Source: Cellvibrio sp. PSBB006
GTDB taxonomy: Bacteria > Pseudomonadota > Gammaproteobacteria > Pseudomonadales > Cellvibrionaceae
Reading direction: 5' to 3'
Length of the DNA: 64,000 nucleotides
NCBI RefSeq assembly: GCF_002162135.1
Contig: NZ_CP021382.1
Coordinates: 4,400,001 to 4,464,000 of the forward strand
The notes under the pieces are model-generated. The model searched no databases, was not told the DNA's origin, and worked only from the letters and a program-made list of their open reading frames with translations. The position numbers were made by a program, and so were the translations under genes. Every line of letters starts with the position of its first letter. The first letter of the stretch is position 1. Positions 7,546-16,666 of the stretch are shown here, piece by piece.

Positions 7546-7911
7546 ATGACTTACGATGAGTACAATGAATTTTGTGGCTCTCTGCCAGTGACTTCCTACG
7601 TTAATCAATGGGGTGGCTCTCATGTGTGGAAAGTAGGAGGAAAAGTTTTTGCAATCGGTGTACCAACGAAATTGAATAACCTTGCTGTGTCCTTTAAAGT
7701 GTCGGAGCATAATTTTGAGGTATTAAAAGATCAGCCAGGTTTTAGGCCAGCGCCTTATTTGGCTTCTCGCGGCATGAAGTGGATACAGCAGTACGAGATT
7801 TCAGAAAAACAGGTAGATGAGTTCAAATATTACATCAAAGAGTCTCATCGCATTGTTTCGCTGGGGTTACCCAAAGCGAAGCAGAGAGAACTTGGCCTGA
7901 ATCAGAATTAA
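7546..7911 (+). CDS. MmcQ/YjbR family protein
   Basis: 121 residues of the MmcQ/YjbR DNA-binding-like fold. It has the N-terminal 'MTYDEYNEFCGSLP' helix, a KVGGKVFAIG strand pair, a 'LAVSFKVS' strand, and the family's 'PGFRPAPYLASRGMKWI' segment before a final helix pair. The precise role of the family is unclear. A GTGGAGG ribosome site supports the start. It is not obviously linked to its neighbours. Confidence 0.85.
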   Translation: MTYDEYNEFCGSLPVTSYVNQWGGSHVWKVGGKVFAIGVPTKLNNLAVSFKVSEHNFEVLKDQPGFRPAPYLASRGMKWIQQYEISEKQVDEFKYYIKESHRIVSLGLPKAKQRELGLNQN

Positions 7912-7951
7912 TGGTGGTAGCTTGCGCTACCTGGAACCTAAACGGAATTGA

Positions 7952-9487
7952 ATGATGATGATTGGATTGTTAAGGAAGGTGTTATTCGGCGTTTCGATTT
8001 CTTTGTTATTTATTGTTACGCTTTTCTTTGTAGGTGTATGGTGGCCGCTTGAAGAAGTTGAACCTGTTAGAAACACTTCACCTATAGCAATTGTTAACGC
8101 TTCTGTTATTGATCTTTACTCTGGTGAAATACTCCCAGAGCAGACAATTCTTATTGAAAATAAAAAAATAAAATCTGTCGGTCAATCGCAAACAATAGAC
8201 CTTTCAGATGGCACTATAAAAATAAACGCGCGCAATCAGTATGTCATGCCAGCTTTATGGGACATGCACACCCACATCTATAAAGTTACACCGCTTTTGG
8301 ATTTACCGTTATATGTTGCCTATGGTGTGACCAATGTAAGGGATATGACGAGCTGTCCGAAACAAGGTGATCCCTTTGCTTCATGTCCGGAGGATCTTAG
8401 ACGCTGGAATCAGGCCGCTGTTAATGATCAGCTCGTTGGGCCGCGCATACAGGGGATTTCAAGCTGGCAACTTAATGGTCCTGGCATTCACGAACGCATG
8501 AAAGATCTGCCGGATTTTTTTGGTACGTCGAATGCTCAACAAGCCAGGGAGTTTGCCCGTTATTATGCGGGAAAAGTCGATGCCCTGAAAATCTATAACT
8601 ATATACCGAGGGATGCCTACTTTGCGGTGGTAGATGAGGCAAGAAAGGTGGGGTTGGATGTCGTGGGTCATCGCCCTCATGCCGTTAGTGCAATCGAAGC
8701 GGCACAGTCGCAAAAGAGTATTGAGCATGCTCGTTTTATTTTGCATGAATCATTTCCTGGTAGTCGGGAATTGCGAGAGTCGGCAGAAAAGGGCGAGTGG
8801 AAAGAGGATCGGCGCCGGATGCTGGATGAGCATGATCCGCACATGGCATCCGCCATATTCAAGGCTATGAAGGACGCGGGAACATGGTATGTGCCGACGC
8901 ATCTTACCCGCAGGGTCGATGCTTATGGCGAAGAGCCTATCATTTTGAATGACCCTATCATTAAATATTTACATCCGTTAATGAAATGGCAATGGCTGGA
9001 GGATGTTAATAAGGTCATCAACGAAGAACCGTCTGCTGAAGCGCGTCAAACATACCGGGACTTTTACCATAAAGGTCTTGAGCTCACTGGCGACGCTCAT
9101 CGCGCAGGTGTAAAAGTCCTGGTGGGGACCGATTATATTGTGGCTGGCATAACGGTTCATCATGAGATGGAGCAATTGACTATGGCTGGCCTGACACCTC
9201 TTGAAGCGCTTCGTGCCGCGACTATATTGCCGGCCGAATATTTTGGGCTGCAAAATGAGTATGGCAAGGTTGCACAAGGCATGAGTGCAGACCTTATGCT
9301 GTTGCGGAAAAACCCATTGGAAGATATCAGGAATTCATTGTCCATCGAATCGGTAATATTTAATGGCAATCTTTACGATAGGGCGCGTCTGGATGATATA
9401 GAAGGGCTGGTTGAGAGGAGGGCCAATAGTTGGAGTATCGCTTGTAAAATACTGTGGGCGTTTATTAAAAACCCTGTCGGATATTAG
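7952..9487 (+). CDS. Membrane-anchored amidohydrolase family protein
   Basis: A 511-residue metal-dependent hydrolase of the imidazolonepropionase/prolidase-like amidohydrolase superfamily. An N-terminal membrane anchor or signal (residues 4-30) is followed by a small beta domain and the TIM barrel. Metal-site residues are visible: H106-x-H108 (DMHTH), K213 (DALKIYN, the carboxylated lysine position), H240 (VVGH), H259 (IEHA) and D394 (VGTD). The substrate may be a peptide or cyclic amide; this cannot be decided. The catalytic part would lie in the periplasm. Three ATG codons in a row begin the gene; the first is used. Confidence 0.85.
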   Translation: MMMIGLLRKVLFGVSISLLFIVTLFFVGVWWPLEEVEPVRNTSPIAIVNASVIDLYSGEILPEQTILIENKKIKSVGQSQTIDLSDGTIKINARNQYVMPALWDMHTHIYKVTPLLDLPLYVAYGVTNVRDMTSCPKQGDPFASCPEDLRRWNQAAVNDQLVGPRIQGISSWQLNGPGIHERMKDLPDFFGTSNAQQAREFARYYAGKVDALKIYNYIPRDAYFAVVDEARKVGLDVVGHRPHAVSAIEAAQSQKSIEHARFILHESFPGSRELRESAEKGEWKEDRRRMLDEHDPHMASAIFKAMKDAGTWYVPTHLTRRVDAYGEEPIILNDPIIKYLHPLMKWQWLEDVNKVINEEPSAEARQTYRDFYHKGLELTGDAHRAGVKVLVGTDYIVAGITVHHEMEQLTMAGLTPLEALRAATILPAEYFGLQNEYGKVAQGMSADLMLLRKNPLEDIRNSLSIESVIFNGNLYDRARLDDIEGLVERRANSWSIACKILWAFIKNPVGY

Positions 9488-9584
9488 CTTTTTGTCGTGG
9501 CATATTACACCGTCGGCCAATATGCTGGCAGCGCTAGTTCAAGCACAATGATTCGTAACGACATCAACACCACGGAATACCTTT

Positions 9585-10397
9585 ATGACGAGCCTTAATC
9601 CTTACGTCCGCGAAGCAGGTGTGGGGCCGGGAGTTGTCTGCATCCATTCAAACGCCAGCAGCTCAACGCAATGGCGCGGCCTCATGGACCTGCTATCCAG
9701 TGACTATTGCGTGCTTGCCCCCGATTCGTATGGTTCCGGAAAGAGTCCCGATTGGCAGTCTGACTGCGAGATCACTCTACAAGATGAAGTTAACTTTCTT
9801 GAGCCGGTATTTGCGCGCGCCGGTTCGCGTTTCACTCTTGTCGGCCACTCCTACGGTGCGTGTGTTGCGTTGATGGCAGCATTGGCAAATTCAGAGCGTA
9901 TTCGCGCCGTTGCGGTATACGAGCCCACCTTGTTCAAGCTCGTTGATGCGGAGAGTCCTCCACCCAATGGAGCAGATGGCATTCGCAATGCGGTGTTCGC
10001 CGCAGGTGCAGCATTGGACGTTGGGGACCGGGACGCCGCAGCCGGACATTTTATTGATTTCTGGATGGGGCCCGGCAGTTGGCTCACCATGCCGCCCCAG
10101 CGCAAGCCAGCGATCATCGCTTCTATCGCAAACGTTATGCGTTGGTCCCATGCGCTGTTCACCGAGCCTACTCCGGTCGATGCCTTTGCCGCCCTGGATG
10201 TGCCGATTCTTTATATGCTTGGCGGTTCTTCTCCCGAATCTGCTCATGCGGTGGCAAGAGTATTAATTCCCGTTTTGCGCAACGCTCGCGTCGTAGAGTT
10301 TCCGGGGCTGGGCCACATGGCACCGGTAACGCATCCGGAGGTTGTCAACGCTGAAATTAAAAAATTTCTGAGCGAGATAAAATCAGAACTGGGGTAA
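9585..10397 (+). CDS. Alpha/beta hydrolase
   Basis: 270 residues with the alpha/beta-hydrolase fold: an oxyanion region near HSNASSS (21-27), the nucleophile elbow GHSYG with S89, and the catalytic histidine H244 in GHMAP. The usual acidic residue after strand 6 would be expected near LYMLGGSSPES (210-219). There the common Asp is missing, and E218 may substitute. The substrate is unknown. No signal peptide is seen, so the protein is cytoplasmic. It ends before a convergent gene, with a stem-loop between them. Confidence 0.85.
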   Translation: MTSLNPYVREAGVGPGVVCIHSNASSSTQWRGLMDLLSSDYCVLAPDSYGSGKSPDWQSDCEITLQDEVNFLEPVFARAGSRFTLVGHSYGACVALMAALANSERIRAVAVYEPTLFKLVDAESPPPNGADGIRNAVFAAGAALDVGDRDAAAGHFIDFWMGPGSWLTMPPQRKPAIIASIANVMRWSHALFTEPTPVDAFAALDVPILYMLGGSSPESAHAVARVLIPVLRNARVVEFPGLGHMAPVTHPEVVNAEIKKFLSEIKSELG

Positions 10398-10463
10398 AAC
10401 ATAAAGCGTCGTTCGGTTAATGGGTGATAATGTGATAGGCGGTCCCACTGGCTGGATATAAAG

Positions 10464-10489
10464 GCCCTCCCAATATTTAATGGCAGGGC
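10464..10489. terminator. Possible bidirectional terminator
   Basis: An inverted repeat (GCCCTCCC ... GGCAGGGC, one mismatch, 10-nt loop) lies between the convergent alpha/beta hydrolase and the 10553-11119 gene. T-rich sequence follows on both sides but there is no long T tract, so efficiency is uncertain. Confidence 0.45.
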
Positions 10490-10552
10490 TGTACTTTTAT
10501 ATGGTTATTTTTATTTGTAGTTAGAATATAGCGTTAATGTAACTTAAAATTC

Positions 10553-11119
10553 TTACACCACTTCAGTTTCATTTTTTTCTATAGACCCGGCTGGCTGAAT
10601 GGCTCTACTTTTGTACCTGCTAAAGCAGTTAATCATATTGATATAAGCAGCGGCATTTTTTCCACCAAGCAGGACGTAACCAACAGCTTCAGAAAATTCG
10701 AAAGTCTGTTCCAGTGACCAATTTTGATTGCTATCCATGGTCGTAAAATTCGCATTTTCAAGACGAAGGTATTCACCATTTTGGTTAAATAGAAATATGC
10801 AAATTCCATCACCGTTCATTGATTCTGCTTCAATAGTCAGTTTATAAATAGGTATTATCGAATGTAACAGGATAGCGTTGTAATCTGATATGGATGGGTC
10901 ATTGAGAATTGATATATTTTGGTGGTTGGAAGCGTTTGGAGGAAAGTATTGAAAAAGTTTAACGAGCTCTTGAGTGGCACCACCAATACTCTTCAATTTC
11001 AATGTGCCTACCGCAGGCTTAATGGTCGCGGGAGTATGTTCCGGTAGCCATGTCAATGTGAGTGGATTTTCGACGCTGGTGTGTGTGGAAAATTTATTGG
11101 CGATAATTTTCGTATTCAT
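10553..11119 (-). CDS. Unknown protein
   Basis: 188 residues, not recognised. ATG 11119 is chosen because AGGAGATACT lies directly upstream; an in-frame extension to 11155 has no such support. The protein (MNTKIIANKFSTHTSVENP start) is rich in beta-prone segments, has no signal peptide and no membrane segment. It stands alone, convergent to the hydrolase and divergent from ybaK. AT content is higher than in neighbouring genes, which may point to acquisition. Confidence 0.55.
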   Translation of the reverse strand: MNTKIIANKFSTHTSVENPLTLTWLPEHTPATIKPAVGTLKLKSIGGATQELVKLFQYFPPNASNHQNISILNDPSISDYNAILLHSIIPIYKLTIEAESMNGDGICIFLFNQNGEYLRLENANFTTMDSNQNWSLEQTFEFSEAVGYVLLGGKNAAAYINMINCFSRYKSRAIQPAGSIEKNETEVV

Positions 11120-11413
11120 AGTATCTCCTTTAATTAGAACGTTAGGTTGGCGCATTAATTATCTGAAATTTATCAACTAAGCTTTATCGGCTAGATTTCA
11201 CTGCTGCACTAAGACTACTCCAAACTTACGACGAATAACATCATCCATATGCTTACCAAAAATATTATATTCAACATTGATAAAAAATAGGTTTGCTAGT
11301 GATTTTTTTATGAAAAGAGTGGCTTTCCGCGACGGACAGATCTTAATATAACGTTTTGGCGCCACCGATTGTTTAGTTCCTGATAATTTCGTTGCATCGA
11401 TAGTGAGATAGAT

Positions 11414-11881
11414 ATGACACCCGGAATCAATGTTGCCAGGCAAAATAAAATTGTTCATCGCGTTCATGAATATACGCATGATGCATCAAGTGAATCCTAC
11501 GGGTTGGAGGCGGCGGATAAGTTGGGCGTGCCAGGCGCACAGGTTTTCAAAACCCTGGTCGTGGCACTTGATAGCAAAGAGCTGGCCGTCGGCGTAATTC
11601 CTGTTTCATCTATGCTCAGCATGAAGCTTATCGCGAAAGCTGCCGGTGCTAAAAAAGCGGCTATGGCTGACCCGGCAGATGTGGAACGCTCAACGGGATA
11701 TGTCTTGGGTGGCGTGAGCCCGCTGGGTCAAAAGAAGCGGCTCAAAACCATTATTGATTCCTCGGCGGAGAAGTTCGCCACTATCTACGTCAGCGCCGGT
11801 CGCCGGGGACTGGAGATAGAATTAAGTCCGATGGATCTTAAAAAATTATCAAATGGTGTGTTTGCTGAGATATGTCAGTAA
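11414..11881 (+). CDS. ybaK: Cys-tRNA(Pro)/Cys-tRNA(Cys) deacylase YbaK
   Basis: 155 residues, full length for YbaK. The family removes cysteine wrongly attached to tRNA-Pro, acting in the cytoplasm. Conserved features are K46 in the AQVFKTLVV strand (the catalytic lysine position), the [12 protein letters not shown] helix, [14 protein letters not shown] (about 94-107) and the closing [13 protein letters not shown]. The first ATG, which reads [12 protein letters not shown], is the likely start although no strong ribosome site is visible. Confidence 0.92.
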   Translation: MTPGINVARQNKIVHRVHEYTHDASSESYGLEAADKLGVPGAQVFKTLVVALDSKELAVGVIPVSSMLSMKLIAKAAGAKKAAMADPADVERSTGYVLGGVSPLGQKKRLKTIIDSSAEKFATIYVSAGRRGLEIELSPMDLKKLSNGVFAEICQ

Positions 11882-11948
11882 CCTGTTTCTCATATTATGG
11901 CGTGAGCCAGGTGGTGGGCTCAGTCATCTCATTAAAGAAGGTGTGCCG

Positions 11949-12299
11949 ATGTCCAAGCATAGAATTTTTGAAATGCCCTTTGCAAAAGTTTATCCAATGT
12001 ATATTCAAAAGGCTGAACGAAAAGGCCGGACTAAGGAAGAAGTTGATAAGATCATTTGTTGGTTGACGGGTTATAGCGAGGCAGGTTTGCGAAAGCAGAT
12101 CGATGCGGGAAAAGATTTTGAAACGTTTTTCAGCGAGGCACCAGCCATCAACCTTAATGTATCGCTTATTAAAGGCGTTGTGTGCGGTATTCGCGTTGAA
12201 GAAATCGATGATCCGCTGATGCAAAAGATTCGTTATCTCGATAAGTTGATTGATGAGCTTGCAAAGGGTAAGGCGATGGAGAAAATTCTCAGACAATGA
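11949..12299 (+). CDS. DUF2200 family protein
   Basis: A 116-residue protein beginning [19 protein letters not shown], with the family motif '[22 protein letters not shown]' split over the first helices and the [20 protein letters not shown] segment. ATG 11949 is preferred because it matches the usual family start; the frame is open further upstream across the ybaK stop. Function is unknown. It often occurs as a lone gene. Confidence 0.85.
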   Translation: MSKHRIFEMPFAKVYPMYIQKAERKGRTKEEVDKIICWLTGYSEAGLRKQIDAGKDFETFFSEAPAINLNVSLIKGVVCGIRVEEIDDPLMQKIRYLDKLIDELAKGKAMEKILRQ

Positions 12300-12350
12300 G
12301 AGCCTTGTCCCCTAATTAACTACCCATTTCTCATTTTCCGGGGTACGCCA

Positions 12351-13148
12351 ATGAAATCACGTCCCAAAGCCTTATTTATTTCTCATGGCGGCGGTCCCCT
12401 GCCGTTGCTCGGTGACGCGGGACACCAACAAATGGTTTCCTGTTTACAAAACATCGCGGCAAGTATTGCTCGTCCCGAAGCCATACTTGTCGTCAGTGCA
12501 CATTGGGAAGAAAGTGTACCTACCATTACTGCCCGCCCGAATCCTTCGCTAATCTATGATTACTATGGTTTCCCTCCGGCGTCTTACGAAATTCAATATC
12601 CCTGCGCCGGCGAATCGGCGTTGGCTCTTGAGATTTATAAGTTGCTTGAGCAGCAAGGCATCAATGCAAAGCTGGACGAGGTGAGGGGGCTTGATCACGG
12701 TGTCTTTGTACCTTTAAAGATCATGTACCCGGAAGCTGATATCCCTTGCGTACAATTGTCTCTGGTAAATACCTTGGATGCTGCGTTTCACATCCGCTTG
12801 GGTAATGCGCTGGGACGTTTGGCGGATAAGAATGTGCTGATTATGGGGTCCGGATTTTCGTTCCATAATATGAGAGCATTCTTTGGACCGACCGACACTG
12901 AGTCGCATCGCCTCAATGAGGCGTTTGAGAATTGGCTGCACGATGTGTGCAGTGATCAGGATCTGTCGGAGCAGCAAAGGCAGGCGCTATTGGAGCATTG
13001 GGCTGATGCACCGGGCGCGCGTTATTGTCATCCCAGAGAAGAGCATCTTTTGCCACTCCATGTATGTTATGGCGTGGCCCAGTCGCCCTGCACCAAAATT
13101 TATAACCTTGAGATTCTAGGTAAAAGATCGAGCATGTATGTGTGGTAA
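12351..13148 (+). CDS. Class III extradiol ring-cleavage dioxygenase, YgiD/DODA type
   Basis: 265 residues of the LigB-like dioxygenase family that includes plant DODA and bacterial YgiD, which cleave catechol rings such as DOPA using a divalent metal. Conserved features are FISHGGGPLPLLGD (H12), VVSAHWEE (the second histidine), GLDHGVFVPLK, and GSGFSFHN. The C-terminal CHPREEHLLPL contributes the last conserved His. The enzyme is cytoplasmic. The natural substrate in free-living bacteria is unsettled. The start at ATG 12351 follows a modest GGGGT site. Confidence 0.9.
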   Translation: MKSRPKALFISHGGGPLPLLGDAGHQQMVSCLQNIAASIARPEAILVVSAHWEESVPTITARPNPSLIYDYYGFPPASYEIQYPCAGESALALEIYKLLEQQGINAKLDEVRGLDHGVFVPLKIMYPEADIPCVQLSLVNTLDAAFHIRLGNALGRLADKNVLIMGSGFSFHNMRAFFGPTDTESHRLNEAFENWLHDVCSDQDLSEQQRQALLEHWADAPGARYCHPREEHLLPLHVCYGVAQSPCTKIYNLEILGKRSSMYVW

Positions 13149-13206
13149 ATCCGCTAACAGGCTATTTTAGAATCGCACCAACATCAATGAACTATTGAGG
13201 TGCAAT

Positions 13207-13815
13207 ATGTTTTTGTATCTACTCGATCTTGCCGGTGTCGCTGTGTTTTCAATCAGCGGTGTGTTGGCGGCCCGCGACCGGGGTCTCGATCTTATCGGTG
13301 TCATTGTGGTAGCTGCCATTACGGCGATTGGTGGTGGTACGCTCCGCGATCTCTTATTGGATCGCCATCCGATATTTTGGGTGACCGATGCCTCTTACCT
13401 GACGGTCATCATTGTCTCCGCCGTCATGACCATTATTTATGTACGCAAATGGCCACCGCCCGGCGTCATTCTTCTTGTGGCGGATGCGCTGGGATTAGCG
13501 TTATTCGCACTGTCGGGTGCACAATATGCCGAAGCGGCGCAATGCCCTCCGCTGATCATCATAATCATGGGTACAATGACAGGCGTCATGGGTGGCATCA
13601 TCAGAGATGTGATTACCGCGCGGGTACCATTAATTTTGCAGCGGGAAATCTATGCGACTGCAGCTATCGCAGGCATTTCTGTTTATTTGCTGTTGCAAGC
13701 CATCGACGTGCCGCGTGTAGTTTCGTTCGGCGGTGGCATGGTGACGGTGGTGGTATTGCGACTGATCGCTATTCGATGGAATCTTCACTTGCCAGTTTTT
13801 CGTAACCGCGAATAG
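13207..13815 (+). CDS. TRIC-type cation channel / YicG family membrane protein
   Basis: About 202 residues with two homologous halves of three membrane helices each. The family glycine motif is visible as AIGGGTLRDLLL in the first half and GVMGGIIRDVI in the second. Bacterial members are homologous to trimeric intracellular cation channels and conduct monovalent cations; some are studied as YicG/YadS, possibly for glycine. ATG 13207 with a GAGG site is preferred to TTG 13195. Confidence 0.9.
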   Translation: MFLYLLDLAGVAVFSISGVLAARDRGLDLIGVIVVAAITAIGGGTLRDLLLDRHPIFWVTDASYLTVIIVSAVMTIIYVRKWPPPGVILLVADALGLALFALSGAQYAEAAQCPPLIIIIMGTMTGVMGGIIRDVITARVPLILQREIYATAAIAGISVYLLLQAIDVPRVVSFGGGMVTVVVLRLIAIRWNLHLPVFRNRE

Positions 13816-13921
13816 GAGGAGCATTGTCAAAGATATAATGAAAACAAGCTTCACATTGACGGACTATAATAGCTACGCGTCGGGTGACGCATAAACAATA
13901 AGTACATCAGTGGTATTGAAT

Positions 13922-14557
13922 ATGGAGAATTTCTTTTTTCTGCTTTTTGGAGCCATTTTACTCATGGCTTCCTATATGTTTTATAAAAAATCCGTTGCGC
14001 GCAAACGATCCCGGTGGATCGACCGCTTTCCGTTTCCAGCAACGATCACCACTAAAATCTTACAAGCCTACCCACATTTAACCGATCAACAAGCCGCTCT
14101 GGTCATCAAAGCGCTACGTGAGTATTTCCAATTATGTAACGTGGCCGGTAAACGCGTTGTTTCCATGCCGTCCCAGGTTGTTGATCTTGCCTGGCATGAA
14201 TTTATTTTGTTCACTCGACAGTATCAGCAATTCTGTAACAAAGCCCTTGGACGGTTCTTGCATCACACGCCAGCAGAAGCAATGAAGTCACCAACCGTCG
14301 CCCAGCAAGGCATTAAAACGGCGTGGAAGGTTGCCTGTGCGCGGGAGCATATCCATCCGAAATCACCCCATCGTTTGCCGTTGCTGTTTGCAATAGATGC
14401 TGAGTTGAATATCCCTAATGGATTCAAATACGCGCTCGACTGCAGAGGTTCCGACAAGGGTGACTATTGCGGCTCTCATATCGGCTGCAGTAGTTGTGCG
14501 GGCGGATGTGCGGGTGGTTCGGGTTGCAGTAGTGGTTGCGGTGGAGGAGGAGATTAA
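13922..14557 (+). CDS. Membrane-anchored protein with Gly/Cys-rich tail, unknown function
   Basis: 211 residues in three parts. An N-terminal membrane helix (residues 3-21) comes first. It is followed by a helical soluble domain with a conserved-looking DLAWHEFILFTRQYQQFC segment (about 85-102). Last is a tail (about 175-211) made almost only of Gly, Ser and eight cysteines in Cys-Gly-Gly patterns. Similar glycine-rich-tailed proteins with a WHEF motif are widespread and uncharacterised. The tail could bind metal or be disulfide-linked, but nothing in the neighbourhood decides. A strong terminator follows the stop at once. Confidence 0.7.
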   Translation: MENFFFLLFGAILLMASYMFYKKSVARKRSRWIDRFPFPATITTKILQAYPHLTDQQAALVIKALREYFQLCNVAGKRVVSMPSQVVDLAWHEFILFTRQYQQFCNKALGRFLHHTPAEAMKSPTVAQQGIKTAWKVACAREHIHPKSPHRLPLLFAIDAELNIPNGFKYALDCRGSDKGDYCGSHIGCSSCAGGCAGGSGCSSGCGGGGD

Positions 14558-14568
14558 ACGTAATAAAA

Positions 14569-14602
14569 AGCCCCGCCAACTCGTGCTGGCGGGGCTCTCT
14601 TA
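14569..14602. terminator. Strong bidirectional Rho-independent terminator
   Basis: A perfect 10-bp stem (AGCCCCGCCA / TGGCGGGGCT) with an 8-nt loop is flanked by an A-run on the left and TCTCTT on the right. It serves the Gly/Cys-tailed gene on the plus strand and the chitinase gene on the minus strand, which end on either side of it. Confidence 0.9.
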
Positions 14603-14622
14603 TAACAACAATAACCGACTAA

Positions 14623-16242
14623 TTAATTACACTGATTCTGCAACACGCACGCTTGAATGCTGTTGGAGAAGAAGTAATTCACCAGGTTATCTTCATTCAC
14701 GGACCAAGCCATAACACCGCGCAAATCCGGGTAGGTTTTTGCGGGAGTGTAGCCACTGCCGCAATCGCCGGAACGCAAACAGCGCAATGCTGCTTTCACA
14801 ACGGTCGGGTCGGTGTAGCCGCTGCCGGCAGCGCTGGGCGCACTGGAAGCGGGTAAGCCGATGACGATCTTGTTGGCGGGCAGACCTTGATAGTTCACGC
14901 CGGTGTTGGCGATGGGGAAGCCTTCGATCAGTGCTTCGGTCCAGGCGACCAGGGCATCCTGCGTGGCAGAGTTATAGAAGCTGCCGTTCAGGCCGGGCAT
15001 GCTGCCGGTGTTGTAGTTCTGCATTTGTACCCAGGTAATCTCATTGCGCAGCGCGTTCATCAGCGGCAGGTAAACACCCCAGTTGATGCTGCCTTGCCAG
15101 TTGGCCGGAAGCATCGCACCGATGGTGTGAGCCGTTTCCGGCGCCATGGTCACCATGAAGTCCGGGCCGTAATGCGCTTTGATTCGCTTGATTGCGCGCA
15201 CGAGGTGGTCCGCTGAGTATTGCGGATTGGTTTCGTTGATCAATGCGTTCGGTGCGGTATGCAGGCCTTTTTCAGTATCGATATCGATACCGTCCAGATT
15301 CCACTCATCGGCAATCGCAATAAATGAATTCACGAAATTATCTTCGTGAGCCATGCTGGTCAGCGCCAGCGGCGTGGTCGCCCCACCGATGGCTAACAAT
15401 ACTTTTTTACCCTGGGCCTGAGCCGCGGCAACCTGAGCTGGCGTCGGGTTATTTTGGGTAAAGTCAGCATTGGTCAGGGTGAGTGAACCATCAGCATTGA
15501 TGCGTGGGAAAGAAATATTCAGCACGGTGTAATTGGGAATCGTGCTGGGCGTGAGCAACGGCCAATGCCAGTTTTCCCAATACCCGACCAACTCACTGTC
15601 ACCGGTAGGTGCGACGCTGCTGGAGCTGGAAGACACACTGGAGCTTGAAGAAACCACCGAGCTAACCGAGCTGGATGATGAACTGCTCGGTACAACGCTT
15701 GACGAGCTGCCGCCACTGCAAGAACCGCCCGCAGACCAGGCCGAGGTCCAGTAGGTACCGGTACCCGGCGCATAAGCCCAGGCCGCCGTTGACGAACACC
15801 AGCCGGGAATATCGCAGGTGTAATTAGCACCGGCATTAGTCACAACCTGACCCAATGTGTAGCTGGTACCTGCGGCATATTGCGGGCAAGAACCGCCCCC
15901 GGTGCTGCTCGATGAGCTGGCCACGATAGACGAGCTTGAGCTGCTGACGATACTGCTGGAAGAAGAGCTGACAACCGAGGACACCGAACTGGATGAGCTC
16001 GTCACGCCATCACAAGCACCATTATCCGCCCAATGTTGCCATTGGCCGGAGCTGGTGGTGGGGTTGTTGTTTTGCGTCCAATAATTTGCGGTGTAACCGC
16101 GATTATTGTGTTTAACCTGATTGCCCTGCGTGTACACAGTGCTGCTGCTCCAGGTGGGGCGGCTACTGCAATCGACGGCGAATACATTCGAAGAGAGAAA
16201 GGCTGTCACTAACAGCCCTCCCAGTGCGAGGGTGGTTTTCAT
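14623..16242 (-). CDS. Secreted GH18 chitinase with two N-terminal binding modules
   Basis: 539 residues, exported by a signal peptide (MKTTLALGGLLVTAFLSSNVFA). Order: a CBM5/12-type chitin-binding module (about 24-78), a poly-Ser/Val linker (81-113), a second small aromatic module with four cysteines (118-175, CBM5/73-like), a second poly-Ser linker (178-211) and the GH18 barrel (216-539). The GH18 signature DGIDIDTE lies at 317-324, with E324 the catalytic acid. It is expected to act as an endo- or exochitinase on insoluble chitin outside the cell. Poly-Ser linkers are a hallmark of Cellvibrio, Teredinibacter and Saccharophagus enzymes. An AAAAAGG site precedes ATG 16242. Confidence 0.95.
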   Translation of the reverse strand: MKTTLALGGLLVTAFLSSNVFAVDCSSRPTWSSSTVYTQGNQVKHNNRGYTANYWTQNNNPTTSSGQWQHWADNGACDGVTSSSSSVSSVVSSSSSSIVSSSSSSIVASSSSSTGGGSCPQYAAGTSYTLGQVVTNAGANYTCDIPGWCSSTAAWAYAPGTGTYWTSAWSAGGSCSGGSSSSVVPSSSSSSSVSSVVSSSSSVSSSSSSVAPTGDSELVGYWENWHWPLLTPSTIPNYTVLNISFPRINADGSLTLTNADFTQNNPTPAQVAAAQAQGKKVLLAIGGATTPLALTSMAHEDNFVNSFIAIADEWNLDGIDIDTEKGLHTAPNALINETNPQYSADHLVRAIKRIKAHYGPDFMVTMAPETAHTIGAMLPANWQGSINWGVYLPLMNALRNEITWVQMQNYNTGSMPGLNGSFYNSATQDALVAWTEALIEGFPIANTGVNYQGLPANKIVIGLPASSAPSAAGSGYTDPTVVKAALRCLRSGDCGSGYTPAKTYPDLRGVMAWSVNEDNLVNYFFSNSIQACVLQNQCN

Positions 16243-16515
16243 GGTATTGACCTTTTTGATTTGAATTTTACTTTGAAATTATTGTGTTACTGCCGTAAAG
16301 CCGATTCAGCATATTTACCGTGTGTTCACAATGCAAGCAATCGGCGGAACAAATATGATTTAAGTCACTAGATAAAAGCGAAAAGCATTTTTCTTATGTC
16401 AGGATGGGATATATTTTGGCGATGGCAGCGCTGTCATTGGTGCGGAATGCTATAAGAAGAATTTTCGATTTCTTATTTCTTTAGATGGCGAATTCGCAGA
16501 ATAGATATCGTACTC

Positions 16516-16645
16516 GGCACAATACAAGTTTGGCGTTAGGGCCTGTGGTTCGAAACCCTCAAGTCATGGACGACTTGAGGGAGCTACAAGGATGTATGCA
16601 TGCGTTTTCGAACCACAGGCCCTAATGACAAACGAACTACGAAGT
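16516..16645. repeat. MITE-like inverted-repeat element, copy 1 (short form)
   Basis: A 19-bp perfect inverted repeat (16536-16554 and 16607-16625, ending in TTCGAA) encloses a hairpin CCTCAAGTC/GACTTGAGG and the sequence GGAGCTACAAGGATGTA. Outside the repeat, the left flank CACAATACAAGTTTGGCG matches the inverted right end of copy 3, and the right flank TAATGACAAACG...CGAAGTA matches copies 2 and 3. It has no coding capacity. It lies in the 424-bp gap between the chitinase start and the end of the haem-motif gene; the rest of the gap (16243-16515) would hold the chitinase promoter, though none is evident. Confidence 0.75.
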
Positions 16646-16666
16646 ACCACTACGATGATCAAAGTT

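Noticed and set aside
11198..11479. A 93-codon minus-strand frame upstream of ybaK
   Set aside because: It overlaps the start of ybaK on the other strand, has no ribosome site and no protein-like character. The 294-bp gap between 11120 and 11413 holds no other recognised feature.
13200..13805. A 201-codon frame overlapping the TRIC/YicG gene
   Set aside because: Shifted frame of a membrane protein gene, Cys/Arg/His-rich nonsense composition; the TRIC frame has clear conserved motifs.
15533..16084. Acidic Leu/Glu-rich open frames on the plus strand inside the chitinase gene
   Set aside because: They are the reverse complement of the poly-Ser linkers and have no start signals or family.
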